NCBI RefSeq assembly: GCF_002127325.2
Contig: NC_035445.2
Span: forward strand, 78,728,815 to 78,792,814
DNA length: 64,000 nt
From: Helianthus annuus
Lineage: Eukaryota > Streptophyta > Magnoliopsida > Asterales > Asteraceae
Direction: 5' to 3'
Numbering within the stretch: position 1 is the first letter of the stretch; each line of letters starts with the position of its first letter. Under the pieces are notes generated by a model. It was given only the letters and a program-made list of their open reading frames with translations. It was not told where the DNA came from and ran no database searches. Below, piece after piece: positions 1-17,491 of this stretch. The translations under genes were made by a program, and so were the position numbers.

Positions 1-127
1 GACGTAATGATCACAACGGCTAGTCCGCTTATAACGGCTAGTTATCCGAATAGTCCGTTGGAGATAAAGATCAGAGCAAAATATAATTCGTTTATTTACA
101 ATAAACTCTTTATATTTTGGGGGCAAT
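1..127 (+). mobile_element. Element D: 3' internal tail with polypurine tract
   Basis: This is the last stretch of internal DNA of a plus-strand Tat-type gypsy element whose body lies left of the window. It aligns by eye with 13795-13921 of element A, including the ACGGCTAGT repeats and the terminal purine run TTTTGGGGGCAAT just before the LTR. That run is the expected plus-strand primer (polypurine tract). Nothing coding is visible. The part is assigned from homology to A and from the LTR that follows directly. Confidence 0.8.
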
Positions 128-856
128 TGTTAGGGCTGGATTTTTATCATATGTGATCCTTATACGTGATCCTAACCAGTGATCCTTGTTTCTTTGGCAG
201 ACAGTGATCCTCAGCAGGACTTCAGGATCAGGATCATGGGACATTATAGTAATCCTCATACTAACGGCCACTTCCGCTTAATACAATATTGTTTTGCAGG
301 AACATTTAGCAGGATACGCTCTAGGCATCATGATCAAGGGACGCGTCTTCACAATTATGGCAAGAGCTTAATTGAAGATAGACGTTGCACAGGATATGGA
401 AACTTGGCTTGATTTATGGGCGGCTATTTAGGCTAGATTGTATCTCATTTCTAAAGGGGTAATGAGCTGAATATTAGTTTAGCTACCTAAAATAGGTCAC
501 CTACACACGTATAAATACCACTCTTCCTCATTCGGAGGAACACACACGACATACAACGCAACTCTCACACACTTAGACACCCGAAACAATAGTGATCCTT
601 GTACTCAGCTCATTATCATCCGAAGTTGTAACTATTTTGTTCTTATATTGAAGTTTGGTGATCGGTAGTTGCCATCACCCGAGGTTTTTTATGCCGGAGA
701 TCATATATTGATCAAGGGCTTTTTCCTCGTACAAATCATTGTGTCTTTGCATCTTTATCACAGAAGTGATCCTTTACTTTCATAATTAACCAAGCATCAT
801 ACCCCGTTTACATAAAGTTTGGTTACATTATCCTTGTGTGATTTTTGACCAAAACA
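128..856 (+). repeat. Element D: 3' LTR (729 bp)
   Basis: The LTR starts TGTTAGGGCT and ends GACCAAAACA, so it has the TGTT...AACA inverted ends of the family. It is alignable over its length with the LTRs of A (719 bp), B (728 bp) and C (718 bp). A TATA box, TATAAATACC, lies at 510-519. The LTR abuts the 3' region of the minus-strand element B at 857, so D inserted into B about 100 bp past the end of B pol. The five bases after the LTR are GTAAG (857-861), the expected right copy of a target duplication. The left copy is outside the window. Confidence 0.85.
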
Positions 857-963
857 GTAAGGATCACTGACATCACCGGGATCCTTCGAGGATACTTCAA
901 TATAAGGATCACATGCTTGAAGGATCATGTTCACATAAAGTATCTCTTTAAGTGAACAGCATT

Positions 964-3910
<2,947 letters not shown>

Positions 3911-4629
3911 TGTTAGGGCTGGATTTTTTACTATGAATGATCCTTATACGTGATCCTAACCAGTGATCCTTATTTCTTTGGCAGGCAGTGATCCTCAGCC
4001 GGACCTCAGGATCAGGATCACGGGACATTGAGGTGATCCTTATACTAACGGTCACTTTCGATTACTCCAATATTATTTTGCAGGAACGTCTAGCAGGATA
4101 TGCCCTACATATCATGATCCAGGGACGCGCTTTTACAAATATGGCAAGAGCTGAATTGAAGATGAACGTTGTGCCGGATATGGAAACATGGCTTGATCTA
4201 AGGGCAGCAATTTAGGCTAGATTATCTTTATTTCTAAAGGGGTAATGAGCTGATTAGTGGTCTATCTACCAAAAATAAGTTACCTACACATGTATAAATA
4301 CCATTCTTCCTCATTCGGAAGAACACACACAACATACGACACAACTCTCAACACTTAGACACTCAGTGATCCTTGTACTCAGCTCATTATCATCCGAAGT
4401 TGTAACTACATTTTTATTATATTGAAATTGGTGATCGGTAGTTGCCATCACCCGAGGTTTTTTATGCCGGAGATCATACATTGATCAAGGGCTTTTTCCT
4501 CGTATAAATCATTGTGTCTTTGCATCTTTATCACAGAAGTGATCCTTTACTTTCATAGCTAACCAAGCATCATACCCCATTTACATAAAGTTTGGTTACA
4601 TTATCCTTGTGTGATTTTTGACCAAAACA
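3911..4629 (+). repeat. Element A: 5' LTR (719 bp)
   Basis: Bounded by TGTTAGGGCT and CCAAAACA. A TATA box (TATAAATACC, about 4293-4302) precedes a stretch of CACACA-rich sequence that probably holds the transcription start. Many copies of TGATCCT or GGATC are scattered through it. It matches the 3' LTR at 13922-14640 without a difference that I could find. It drives the plus-strand gag-pol transcript. Confidence 0.93.
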
Positions 4630-4632
4630 GTT

Positions 4633-4650
4633 TGGCGCCCACCGTGGGGC
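4633..4650 (+). promoter_or_regulatory. Element A: primer binding site
   Basis: TGGCGCCCACCGTGGGGC lies three bases after the LTR end. A PBS begins TGG because it pairs with the CCA tail of a tRNA. The same 18 bases occur at the matching place in elements B and E. I did not assign the tRNA. Confidence 0.8.
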
Positions 4651-4707
4651 AATTGGTGCTTCATTCATAAAGAAAATCTTTTGTTCGAAATCATTTCAAA
4701 GGGTTAC

Positions 4708-7268
4708 ATGGCTTCATCGTTGAAGAACACCTCCACGGCGATGTCTGCAGTCACCTCAGCACAAGCCACTCTACCTCCTCCACCGGCAGGATCCCAGAGA
4801 AATGCTGAGAAGAGACCAACCCCTTCTTTCTCTAAACCTCCATCTTCTTCTGCTATGAATTCTTCTATTCCCAATACTAGTGATGTGTTTGCTTTAATTT
4901 TGCAGATGAAGGATCGTATGCAGCGGCAGGATGAAACTAATGACAGGATCCTCAGGGAGATTGGAGATCTCAAAAGACAAAAGAAAGCGGCAGAGGATCA
5001 TTCCCCACTGATGCCAAAATCCTTGAGTTTTGAGACTCCAATGGTCACCTCTCAGCCATCAGGGATCCCAGACGTACAGATCACAGGGGAGACGAGAGGA
5101 TTACATCTCAAGTCAGCAGCAATGACTCAGACATCGGGCTCGTATTTTCAGCCAGCAGGATCCTATCCTCAGTATATGGGATCCTTCATGAATCCGGGAG
5201 CCTATCCGGGGGCACAGCAGTTTCAAGGATCCTACTTTATCCCAGGATCATTCCAGGGCCAAGGATCCTCCTTCGTTCCAGGATCATCCCAGATACCAGG
5301 ATCCTTACAGATGCCAGGATCCCTAAAAAGTTTGCAAACAGGGAGTCTAGATGTCCATCAAGGGGACTTCATTCCAATGCAGACCATTGCTTCCACTGGT
5401 CCCTCCGTTGTTCCAGAATCCCAGCAATATGGATTCCCTAACTTGAACCCAATGGGAGGTAACACTTTAAATAATTATCCTACTACTAACCTTGGATTCA
5501 TGCAGGATACAGGTACCAATCATGTTATGGCCAGGGAATTACAGAAACTAAAGGACATGATCTCAAGTGTTCCAGGGGTAGTCAAGCCTATCCCAGAAAT
5601 TGCAGATGGGAGCCACAAGGTATCTCGCTTTGCACCACCAATCTGTGATGCAGAGGTACCCAAAAGGTTCCATATCCCTACCATGAAGCTGTATGATGGC
5701 ACAACGGATCCAGAGGAGCATATAGCACAATACAGGGAAAGGATGGAAATCAATCCTATCCCAGAAAAGTTGAAGGAAGCATGCCTATGTAAAGGATTTG
5801 GATCCACTCTAACTGGGTCAGCTCTTAAGTGGCTGCTAAGTCTTCCCCCTTACTCTATTACTTCATTTGCTAATTTAGTTAATTTATTCAATAACCAATT
5901 CTCTTGTAGTAGAAAATTTGAAAAATTAACCAGTGATTTGTACAGGATAACTCAAAATAATAATGAATCATTAAGGGATTATATAACTAAATTTAGTAAA
6001 GAATCCTTGGATATTCCCAACTTGGATATGGCTACGACTGTTGAAGCCTTCAAAATGGGACTTCTTAAGGATTCATTATTCTATGATGATCTTGTTATGA
6101 CACCTTGCAGGAATTTAGATGAAGTAAGAACTCGAGCACTCAGGTTTATCCGGCTAGAGGATGACAAGAGGATCCAGGAGAGACAAGTAGGATCCTCAAA
6201 ACAAGATAAGCAAGGATCCTCCTTCAAAAACAACAAATTCAAATCCTACCATAGAAACGAGAACAAGAATGTGCATGCTGTCGACCAAGAGGAGGATGAT
6301 GAAGAATATCCTCCAATCTCAGAATATTGTTTTTCCGTTGATAATCATGAACTAATCCTTGCAATGCAGAATCTAGGTGAAAAGGCTAGGTGGCCCAGGA
6401 AGAATGATAAACCATCCGGGACTAAAGACAAGTCCAAATGGTGTGCGTACCATGAGGATTTCGGGCATCTAACTGAAGATTGCATAGCCTTAAGAAAAGA
6501 AATTGGATACCTGCTAAGCAAGGGGCATCTAAAGGAATTGTTGGGAAGAAAAAAGCAAAGGACCCAGGATCCTGAAAGGATCCCTGAAAAGGCTCCAGCA
6601 CCTCCGGCAAACGCACAAGTGATTAACTTCATATCCGGAGGATCAGACATCTGTGGTACATCCTTCTCAGCGGCCAAAAGATATGCAAAAGAATCAAAAA
6701 TGGACAATGGAGAAAGGCCTATTAGAACATCGAGTGTTTCAGAAGGGAAAACGATAACCTTTGACGAGGATGATCGCATAAACATCCAAGATCCTCATCA
6801 TGATAGTTTAGTTATTACTCTCTTTATTTCTAACCATTTTGTCCGCAGGATCCTTATCGATGGAGGAAGTTCAGTCAACATTATCCAGCTTGATGTACTG
6901 AAGAAAATGGGTATCCCAGAATCAGACATCACACCAAGATCCTCCGTGCTTGTAGGATTTAGTGGAGAAACGAAGAAAACTCTGGGGGACATCAAACTCC
7001 CAATCTATGTGGAAGGATTACATAATTATCAGAAATTTTGTGTTATTGACTGTTTATCTTGTTGCAACGTTATCCTTGGCAGGCCCTGGATACATGACAT
7101 GAAAGCGGTTCCATCTACCTACCATCAATGTGTGAAGCTCCCTAGCCCATGGGGGATAATCAAGATCGACAGCGATCAGCAAGAGGCTAAGGATTGCTAT
7201 ACCTCATCCATGAAGCCAACCTCGAAGCCAAGGAGCAATAGCAATTACAGTATCCTCCGAGGAATGTC

Positions 7269-7293
<25 letters not shown>
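4708..7293 (+). CDS. gag-pro: Element A: Gag-protease polyprotein (861 aa)
   Basis: This encodes the structural capsid precursor followed by the retropepsin of the element. The start is the ATG of MASSLKN, matched in B and E. A probable coiled coil lies at about residues 70-100 (MKDRMQRQDETNDRILREIG). Next is a Gly/Ser/Pro/Gln-rich stretch of short repeats of the type GSSFVPGSSQ (about 150-215), whose codons are full of GGATCC. The capsid core follows (EEHIAQYRERMEINPI onwards, through WLLSLPP). A degenerate CCHC-like box reads CAYHEDFGHLTEDC, and the protease has active site IDGGSSVN followed by the flap region and ILGRPW. The aspartic protease motif is D-G-G-S rather than the commoner D-T/S-G-S. 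The ORF overlaps pol, which lies in the -1 frame. All domains appear complete. Confidence 0.92.
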
Positions 7294-10547
<3,254 letters not shown>

Positions 10548-11057
10548 ACATGATCCTTCCTGCATGTGATCCTTACATTGAAGTATCCTTGAAGGATCCT
10601 GGAGATATCGGTGATCCTTACTCAGGTAATATGCTTATCCTAAAACTATTGCATTTTCTTACTTTTTGCCTAAGGATAAGGATCATGTATCCTTCATCCT
10701 CTACTCACAAACCATTTGAGTTATGATAGTTCAGGTATCTTCAGCATATCATCAAAGATCTTCAAAAGCATCACAGATCCTTGGGTCCAACCCCAGTTAT
10801 CCTTGGGATTATCCCCAGTTTCCGCCAGCAGCGCACGATGATCCTGATATAGTTCACGTCTTTGGGATCAGTACCCACTTTCGGGGCTGGCGACCTCATC
10901 GTACTGGCTATACCCAGGATCCTACGTATAATGGTGGACGCACCATACATCCGTTCCTAAGGTTTCTAACGTTTTCACGTTAGCTAAGGTTTTGACATTT
11001 TCATGTCACTAAAGTTTGGATAGTTGCCAGAAAGGGCCATACTCCAGTTTACATACG

Positions 11058-11250
11058 ATCCTTTGGGCTTGTCCCCAGTTATCCTATGGGCTTGTCCCCA
11101 GTGATCCTCCGGGATCATCCCCAGTTATCCTTCGGGCTTGTCCCCAGTTATCCTTTGGGCTCATCCCCAGATATCTTTTTGGGCTTGTCCCCAGTGATCC
11201 TCTGGAATCATCCTCAGTTATACTTTGGGCATGTCCCCAGTTACTCATTT
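11058..11250 (+). repeat. 25-bp minisatellite in the 3' region of element A
   Basis: There are about eight imperfect tandem copies of a unit resembling GGGCTTGTCCCCAGTTATCC, with variants in which GGGATCATCC replaces GGGCTTGTCC. The array lies between pol and the antisense gene. The two overlapping open frames across it are by-products of the repeat. Only the last trace of the matching region survives in C (18222 onwards), because B inserted there. Confidence 0.85.
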
Positions 11251-12026
11251 ATCTTTTACATTGGCTTAGTCCCAAGTTACATCTCACTTTTCAGGTTTTG
11301 GAAGTCTAAACATATAAGGATCTTTAATCCTTATTAATTATCAAAGTCTTATCTATGTTGTCTTGATTGAAGGTTAGGATCCTTACGTGGATCCTCAGGT
11401 ATGATCCTTGACTATTTTTGACTATACTCTTTATCCTAACCAACCCTTATACTTTGACAACCGAACCTATGATCCTTGAACTAAAACGCTTTAAGAATTT
11501 TCAATATAAGGATATTTGATCCAGGATCATATCCTAAGATTATTTAACACTTTGTCAACTCTTGTCATTTTAACAAATGTAGCTATTGAGAAATAAGAGG
11601 ATTATTGAAGGATAACAACACAAGATAAGCGACAAAAGTTTAGGATTTTATTTATTAAACAAAAGGATCTTTAACCCTTTCAAAAAGTTGTCAAAATTAC
11701 CTACCCAAAGCATCTACCAGCAATACGTGGCCCGTCCGCTGGGGTAGGTAAAGGGTGTCCATGATAATAGGTTCAAAAGTATTGCAGGGAAATTAAAAGG
11801 CGGCAGGATCACAACGGCTTCATCCCCCAAACAGAGGATCCCTCCACCATGTGTAATCCTACCTATTGTTCAAAGGATCCAGGATCCTTAACCCTAAAGA
11901 AACTACTGTTCAGAGATTACAGACCATAATTGTTCACAAACCATCAACCACAAACCACTACCAAAAAACCTAAAAAATTGGGCTCCGGCCTAGTCAACAA
12001 TATCCATCATCGCCCAATCATGCAGC

Positions 12027-13613
12027 TTACTTCTCCGCTGCTCCATCTCCACCAGCATCACCTCCCTCCAGCATTGGGATATCCTCAGCATCATCGTCAT
12101 CTTCCAACTCTGCTAGCCTTGCCTTCCAACCTTCAACATCCCATGTGCTCCTGTCAAAGGAAGGATCCTGAGCCTCCGTAGCCATCTGCAGTTGTATCTT
12201 GTACATGGTTACCGCAGCAGAGACCTTAGCGTCTTGGGTAATGTCATGCTTCTCATAATCAAACTTGATCAACGCTTTAACAGCCTCATCTTTGACTGCC
12301 CGGATCTCCTTCTCAAGATCGGCAATCTTAAGATCCTTCAGCCCACACGTCTGTTGAAGGTCAGCAATTTGACGATCCTGATCCTCAACCTGATTGACGT
12401 AAGTCTCCATTTCGGAGAATTTCTAAAGAAGACAACAGGAAAGCAACATCAGACACATGTGATCCTCGGACTTGTCGAAGACAATTAACAGGGGCAGTGA
12501 TCCTAACCTCATCAAAATAGTCAAGGAATTGCTGACGGAGAAGAGGAAATCCTTGAAGGTCATCTGAAGCCTTCCTCTTTTTCCCTTTGCCTCGGGCAGG
12601 TGCTTTAGGGGCTGAGACTGAAGGGCTGGCAGCAGGAGCCTTCTTCTTCTTAGAAGACGTGACATTGGCAAGGTCACTTATCCCAAACATGGAGGCAGAT
12701 TTAACAGACCTGGCAGACTTTCCGGCACCTACACAATTCAAAAACAAGATAAGTTCCCTTGTTAAATTAAATACTTTCACATAAAACTTATTTTCTATGA
12801 GGATACTTACTTGACATTGTGGCAGATGCAGAGGATATCTCTTGAGAATCTTGGATAATAACCTGGAAACTTCGAACTTCAGGATCAAGCTTCTTGAAAG
12901 CTAACACTCTCTCTTTGGCAGCAGGGGTCAAGTTTAAATGAGCAACGGAGATAGCTGCATAAAAAGACAAAAAAGAAAAGACATCAGTGATCCTCATCAT
13001 ACGAGACAGGACTGATAGTGATCCTTCAAGGATCCTCTACCCTACCATGAGTGGCCCATTCCTCGGGCAGATCCTTCCCATCCGGGATGGAATCCCTCTT
13101 AACAAAGAAAAACCGACGTTTCCAGTTTTTATCATTCTTGGTAACTTTGAAGATAGGGTGATCCTCCCCAGATTTCCGTTTCAACAAGTACCGGTGAGAA
13201 CCAAAGGTGGTGAGATCATAGAGCTCAGCTAACTCTGACATCCCCAAATCAATCCCTTCTTGCTCGATGATCCTCTCAAAGGTATATAGAACCCTCCAGA
13301 TCATCGGCATAGCTTGGATAAATGAGATGCCGGTAAGAGAAAAGAAAGATTGGGTAAATGTCGGAAAAGGATATGAATACCCGATGAGGAAAGGAGTAGC
13401 AGGAAAGGCCACCCAAGTGTCCGAAACAAAATCACTCAGAGCAGTAGGATCAAAGGGTTTGAAAACAACATTCGCTGGGAAACAATGGCGAATCTTGTCT
13501 ATTTGGATATCGGTAAAACAGCATCTCTCCATAGGAGAATCTTTGATAATCCCCTGGCTTTTCAAGGGACTATCCTTCTTAGAGCCTTTGTGCGGTGAAT
13601 TCCGAAGAAGCAT
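12027..13613 (-). CDS. Element A: antisense four-exon gene, putative gypsy-type transposase-like protein (442 aa)
   Basis: This gene is encoded opposite to gag-pol. Proposed exons, in reading order, are 13613-13046, 12954-12811, 12728-12508 and 12422-12027. All introns start GT and end AG, phases agree and the frame stays open to a stop, giving 442 residues. The N-terminal two thirds (with MPMIWRVLYTFERIIEQEG and KRRFFFVKRD) resemble proteins annotated as 'putative gypsy-type transposon/transposase' in plant genomes, which is recognition from memory. Exon 3 is Lys/Ser/Ala-rich (SSKKKKAPAASPS, GKGKKRKAS) and looks nuclear-targeted. Exon 4 is a charged coiled coil (DLKIADLEKEIRAVKDE) with an acidic C-terminus. 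Element C has the same exon layout with diverged sequence, which argues for selection. A conserved minus-strand TATA box lies 143 bp upstream. Its function is unknown. Confidence 0.82.
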
Positions 13614-13755
13614 ATTCGAGATGAAAACAGGGTAAAAGCAAGAAAGAACAGAGCAAAGAAGAAAAAGAAGAAGATGATACCTGATCAAGCCTTCGGTGAC
13701 GATTATAAAGAAAGATACTTCGAATTTAAATGCAAAATGATCCTAACCCTATCTC

Positions 13756-13765
13756 CTATTTATAA
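13756..13765 (-). promoter_or_regulatory. TATA box of the element A antisense gene
   Basis: On the minus strand this reads TTATAAATAG, 143 bp before the antisense ATG at 13613. The same ten bases occur at 20748-20757 in element C, 129 bp before the matching ATG. Conservation in two diverged elements supports a real promoter independent of the LTR. Confidence 0.65.
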
Positions 13766-13908
13766 TGATGATTCGCAGGGATTGTCACATCAGTGACGTA
13801 AATATCCTAACGGCTAGTCCATGTACAACGGCTAGTAAACCGGAATCGTCCGTTAGAGATAAGCTCAAAACAAAATATAACTCATCTATTTACATTTAAC
13901 TCCTTATA

Positions 13909-13921
13909 TTTTGGGGGCAAT
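13909..13921 (+). promoter_or_regulatory. Element A: polypurine tract
   Basis: TTTTGGGGGCAAT sits directly before the 3' LTR. It is conserved at 115-127 (D) and, with one base change at the LTR edge, at 20901-20913 (C). It is the expected plus-strand primer site. Confidence 0.75.
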
Positions 13922-14640
13922 TGTTAGGGCTGGATTTTTTACTATGAATGATCCTTATACGTGATCCTAACCAGTGATCCTTATTTCTTTGGCAGGCAGT
14001 GATCCTCAGCCGGACCTCAGGATCAGGATCACGGGACATTGAGGTGATCCTTATACTAACGGTCACTTTCGATTACTCCAATATTATTTTGCAGGAACGT
14101 CTAGCAGGATATGCCCTACATATCATGATCCAGGGACGCGCTTTTACAAATATGGCAAGAGCTGAATTGAAGATGAACGTTGTGCCGGATATGGAAACAT
14201 GGCTTGATCTAAGGGCAGCAATTTAGGCTAGATTATCTTTATTTCTAAAGGGGTAATGAGCTGATTAGTGGTCTATCTACCAAAAATAAGTTACCTACAC
14301 ATGTATAAATACCATTCTTCCTCATTCGGAAGAACACACACAACATACGACACAACTCTCAACACTTAGACACTCAGTGATCCTTGTACTCAGCTCATTA
14401 TCATCCGAAGTTGTAACTACATTTTTATTATATTGAAATTGGTGATCGGTAGTTGCCATCACCCGAGGTTTTTTATGCCGGAGATCATACATTGATCAAG
14501 GGCTTTTTCCTCGTATAAATCATTGTGTCTTTGCATCTTTATCACAGAAGTGATCCTTTACTTTCATAGCTAACCAAGCATCATACCCCATTTACATAAA
14601 GTTTGGTTACATTATCCTTGTGTGATTTTTGACCAAAACA
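13922..14640 (+). repeat. Element A: 3' LTR (719 bp)
   Basis: Same length and ends as the LTR at 3911-4629, with no mismatch found on reading both copies. Its TATA box is near 14304-14313. Confidence 0.93.
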
Positions 14641-14645
14641 ATACC
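14641..14645. repeat. Target-site duplication of element A, right copy
   Basis: ATACC follows the CAAAACA end of the 3' LTR and matches 3906-3910. The bases belong to the interrupted pol of element B. Confidence 0.95.
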
Positions 14646-14945
14646 TGCTCGAAGTAGTCTCTCTACTTCTTCTTGGATAATGGCATTCCTTTCCGGTGCA
14701 AACTTCCTCCTTTTTTGATGAATTGGTTTGATAGACCTGTCAATGCCAAGTTTGTGAGTAATAATATCCTTAGATATACCTGTCATATCTTCATGTTTCC
14801 AAGCAAAGGTAGATTTTCTTCTTTTGAGGAAGGATATTAAGTCTTCTTTCATCTTGCCGAGGATCCCTGATCCGATATAGATTTTTGATTCAGGATCACT
14901 AGGATCCAAGAGGATTTCGTCCACATCTTGTTCTCTTGCCTCCAA
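14646..14945 (-). pseudogene. Element B pol, N-terminal part, cut by element A
   Basis: On the minus strand this encodes the start of pol (MEAREQDVDEILLDPS to VERLLRAG) and is then broken by element A. The open frame continues for a few codons into the LTR ([11 protein letters not shown]), which is meaningless. The continuation of pol is at 3910 downwards. As in A, the first codon of the matching frame is TTG and not ATG. Confidence 0.9.
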
Positions 14946-14972
14946 GACATTCCTCGGAGGATACTGTAATTG

Positions 14973-17414
14973 CTATTGCTCCCTTGGCTTCGAGGTTGGC
15001 TTCATGGATGAGGTATAACAATTCTTAGCCTCCTGCTGATCACTGTCGATCTTGATTATTCCCCATGGGCTAGGGAGCTTCACACATTGATGGTAGGTGG
15101 ATGGGACTGCTTTCATATCATGTATCCAAGGCCTGCCAAGGATAACATTGCAACAAGATAAACAGTCAATAACACAAAATTTCTGATAATTATGTAATCC
15201 TTCCACGTAGATTGGGAGTTTGATGTCCCCCAGAGTTTTCTTCGTTTCTCCACTGAATCCTACAAGCACGGAGGATCTTGGTGTGATGTCTGATTCTGGG
15301 ATTCCCATTTTCTTCAGAACATCAAGCTGGATAATGTTCACTGAGCTTCCTCCATCAATAAGGATCCTGCGGACAAAATGGTTAGAGATAAAGAGAGTAA
15401 TAACCAAACTATCATGATGAGGATCCTGAATGTTAATGCGATCATCCTCATCAAACGTTATCATCTTCCCCTCTGAGACACTTGATGTTCTAATAGGTCT
15501 TTCTCCATTATCCATTTTTGATTCCTTTGCATGTCTTTTGGCTGCTGAGAAGGATGTACCACAGATGTCTGATCCTCTGGAAATAAAGTTGATCACTTGT
15601 GCATTTGCCGGAGGTGCTGGAGCCTTTTCAGGGATCCTTTCAGGATCCTGAGTCCTTTGCTTTTTTCTTCCCAACAATTCTTTTAGGTGCCCCTTGCTTT
15701 ACAGATATCCAATCTCTTTTCTTAAAGCTATGCATTCTTCAGTTAGATGCCCGAAATCCTCATGGTATGCACACCATTTTGATTTGTCTTTAGTCCCGGA
15801 TGGTTTATCGTTCTTCCTGGGCCATCTAGCTTTTTCACCTAGATTCTGCATTGCAAGGATCAGTTCATGATTATCAACGGAAAAACAATATTCTGAGATT
15901 GGAGGATAATCTTCATCATCCTCTTCTTGGTCAACAGCATGCACATTCTGGTTGTCGTTTCTATGGTAGGATTTGAACTTATTGCTCTTGAAGGAGGATC
16001 CATGCTTCTCCTGTTTTGAGGATCCTACTTGTCTCTCCTGGATCCTTTTGTCATCCTCTAGCCGGATGAACCTGAGTGCCCGAGTTCTTACTTCATCTAG
16101 ATTCCTGCATGGTGTCATAACAAGATCATCATAGAACAATGAATCCTTAAGCAGTCCCATTTTGAAGGCTTCAACAGCCGTAGCCATATCCAAGTTAGCA
16201 AATGAAGTAATAGAGTAAGGGGGAAGACTTAGCAGCCACTTAAGAGCTGATCCAGTAAGAGTGGATCCAAATCCTTTACATAGGCATGCTTCCTTCAGCT
16301 TTTCTGGGATAGGATTGATCTCCATCCTCTCCCTGTATTGTGCTATGTGCTCCTCTGGATCCGTTGTACCATCATACAGCTTCATAGTAGGGATATGGAA
16401 CCTTTTGGGTACCTCTGCATCACAAATTGGTGGTGCAAAGCGAGATACCTTGTGGCTTCCATCTGCAATCTCTGGGATAGGCTTGACTACCCCTGGAACA
16501 CTTGAGATCATATCTTTTAGCTTCTGCAATTCCCTGGCCATAGCATGATTGACACCTGTATCCTGCATGAATCCATGGTTAGTAGTAAGATGATTATTTA
16601 AAGTGTTACCTCCCATTGAGTTTAAGTTAGTGAATCCATATTGCTGGGATTCAGGGATAACGGAGGGACTAGTGGAAGCAATGGTCTGCATTGGAATGAA
16701 GTCTCCTTGATGGACATCTAGACTTCCTGTTTGCAAACTTTTCAGGGATCCTGGCATCTGGAAGGATCCCGGTATTTGGAAGGATCCTGGTATCTGGGAT
16801 GATCCTGGAACGAAGGAGGATCCTTGAACCTGGGATGATCCTGGAACGAAGGAGGATCCTTGACCCTGGGATGACCCTGGAGTAAAGTAGGATCCTTGAA
16901 ACTGCTGTGCTCCCGGATAGGCTCCCGAATTCATGAAGGATCCTATATACTGGGGATAGGATCCTGCCGGCTGAAAGTGCGAGCCTGATGCCTGAGTCAT
17001 TGCTGTCGATCCGAGGTGCAATCCTCTTGATTCTCCCATAATTTGCACGTCTGGAATTCCTGATGGCTGAGAAGTAATCATTGGAGTATCAAAGCTCAAA
17101 GACTTGGGCATCAGTGGGGAATGATCCTCTGCCGTTTTCTTCTGTCTTTTGAGATCTCCAATTTCCCTGAGGATCCTATCATTAGTTTCATCCTGCCGCT
17201 GCATACGATCCTTCATCTGCAAAATCAAAGTAAATACATCACTAGTACTGCGAATATAAGAATTCATAGCAGAAGAAGATGGAGGTTTAGAGTTAGTAGG
17301 AGTTTGTCTCTTCTCAGCATTCTTCTGGGATCCTGTCGGTGGGGGAGGCAGAGTGTTCTGAGATGAGGTGACTGCAGACATCGTCGTGGACATGTTTTTC
17401 AATGATGAAGCCAT
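14973..17414 (-). pseudogene. Element B: Gag-protease, defective
   Basis: This is the same protein as the A gag-protease (start MASSLKNM), read on the minus strand. Two defects are visible. An in-frame loss of about 150 bp at about 16196-16200 removes 50 residues of the capsid core: ITSFAN is joined directly to LDMAT, whereas A and E keep the segment. A stop codon after RKEIGYL (15699-15701) separates capsid from protease. The Gly/Ser/Pro repeat block (about 16750-16900) is longer than in A, with an extra GSSFVPGSSQ-type unit. The protease part keeps IDGGSSVN. Confidence 0.9.
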
Positions 17415-17470
17415 GTAATTCTTTGAAATGATTTCGAACAAAAGGTTTTCTTATGAATGAAGCACCAATT

Positions 17471-17488
17471 GCCCCACGGTGGGCGCCA
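17471..17488 (-). promoter_or_regulatory. Element B: primer binding site
   Basis: The reverse complement reads TGGCGCCCACCGTGGGGC, identical to the PBS of A, three bases inside the LTR end at 17492. Confidence 0.8.
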
Positions 17489-17491
17489 AAC

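Noticed and set aside
128..856. LTR at 128-856 taken as the lost 3' LTR of element B
   Set aside because: It is in plus orientation and preceded by a plus-strand polypurine tract, whereas B is on the minus strand; it belongs to a separate element D.
11016..11337. Two overlapping ORFs reading Ser/Leu/Pro repeats
   Set aside because: They follow the 25-bp minisatellite; its length allows more than one frame to stay open, and no start context or family match exists.
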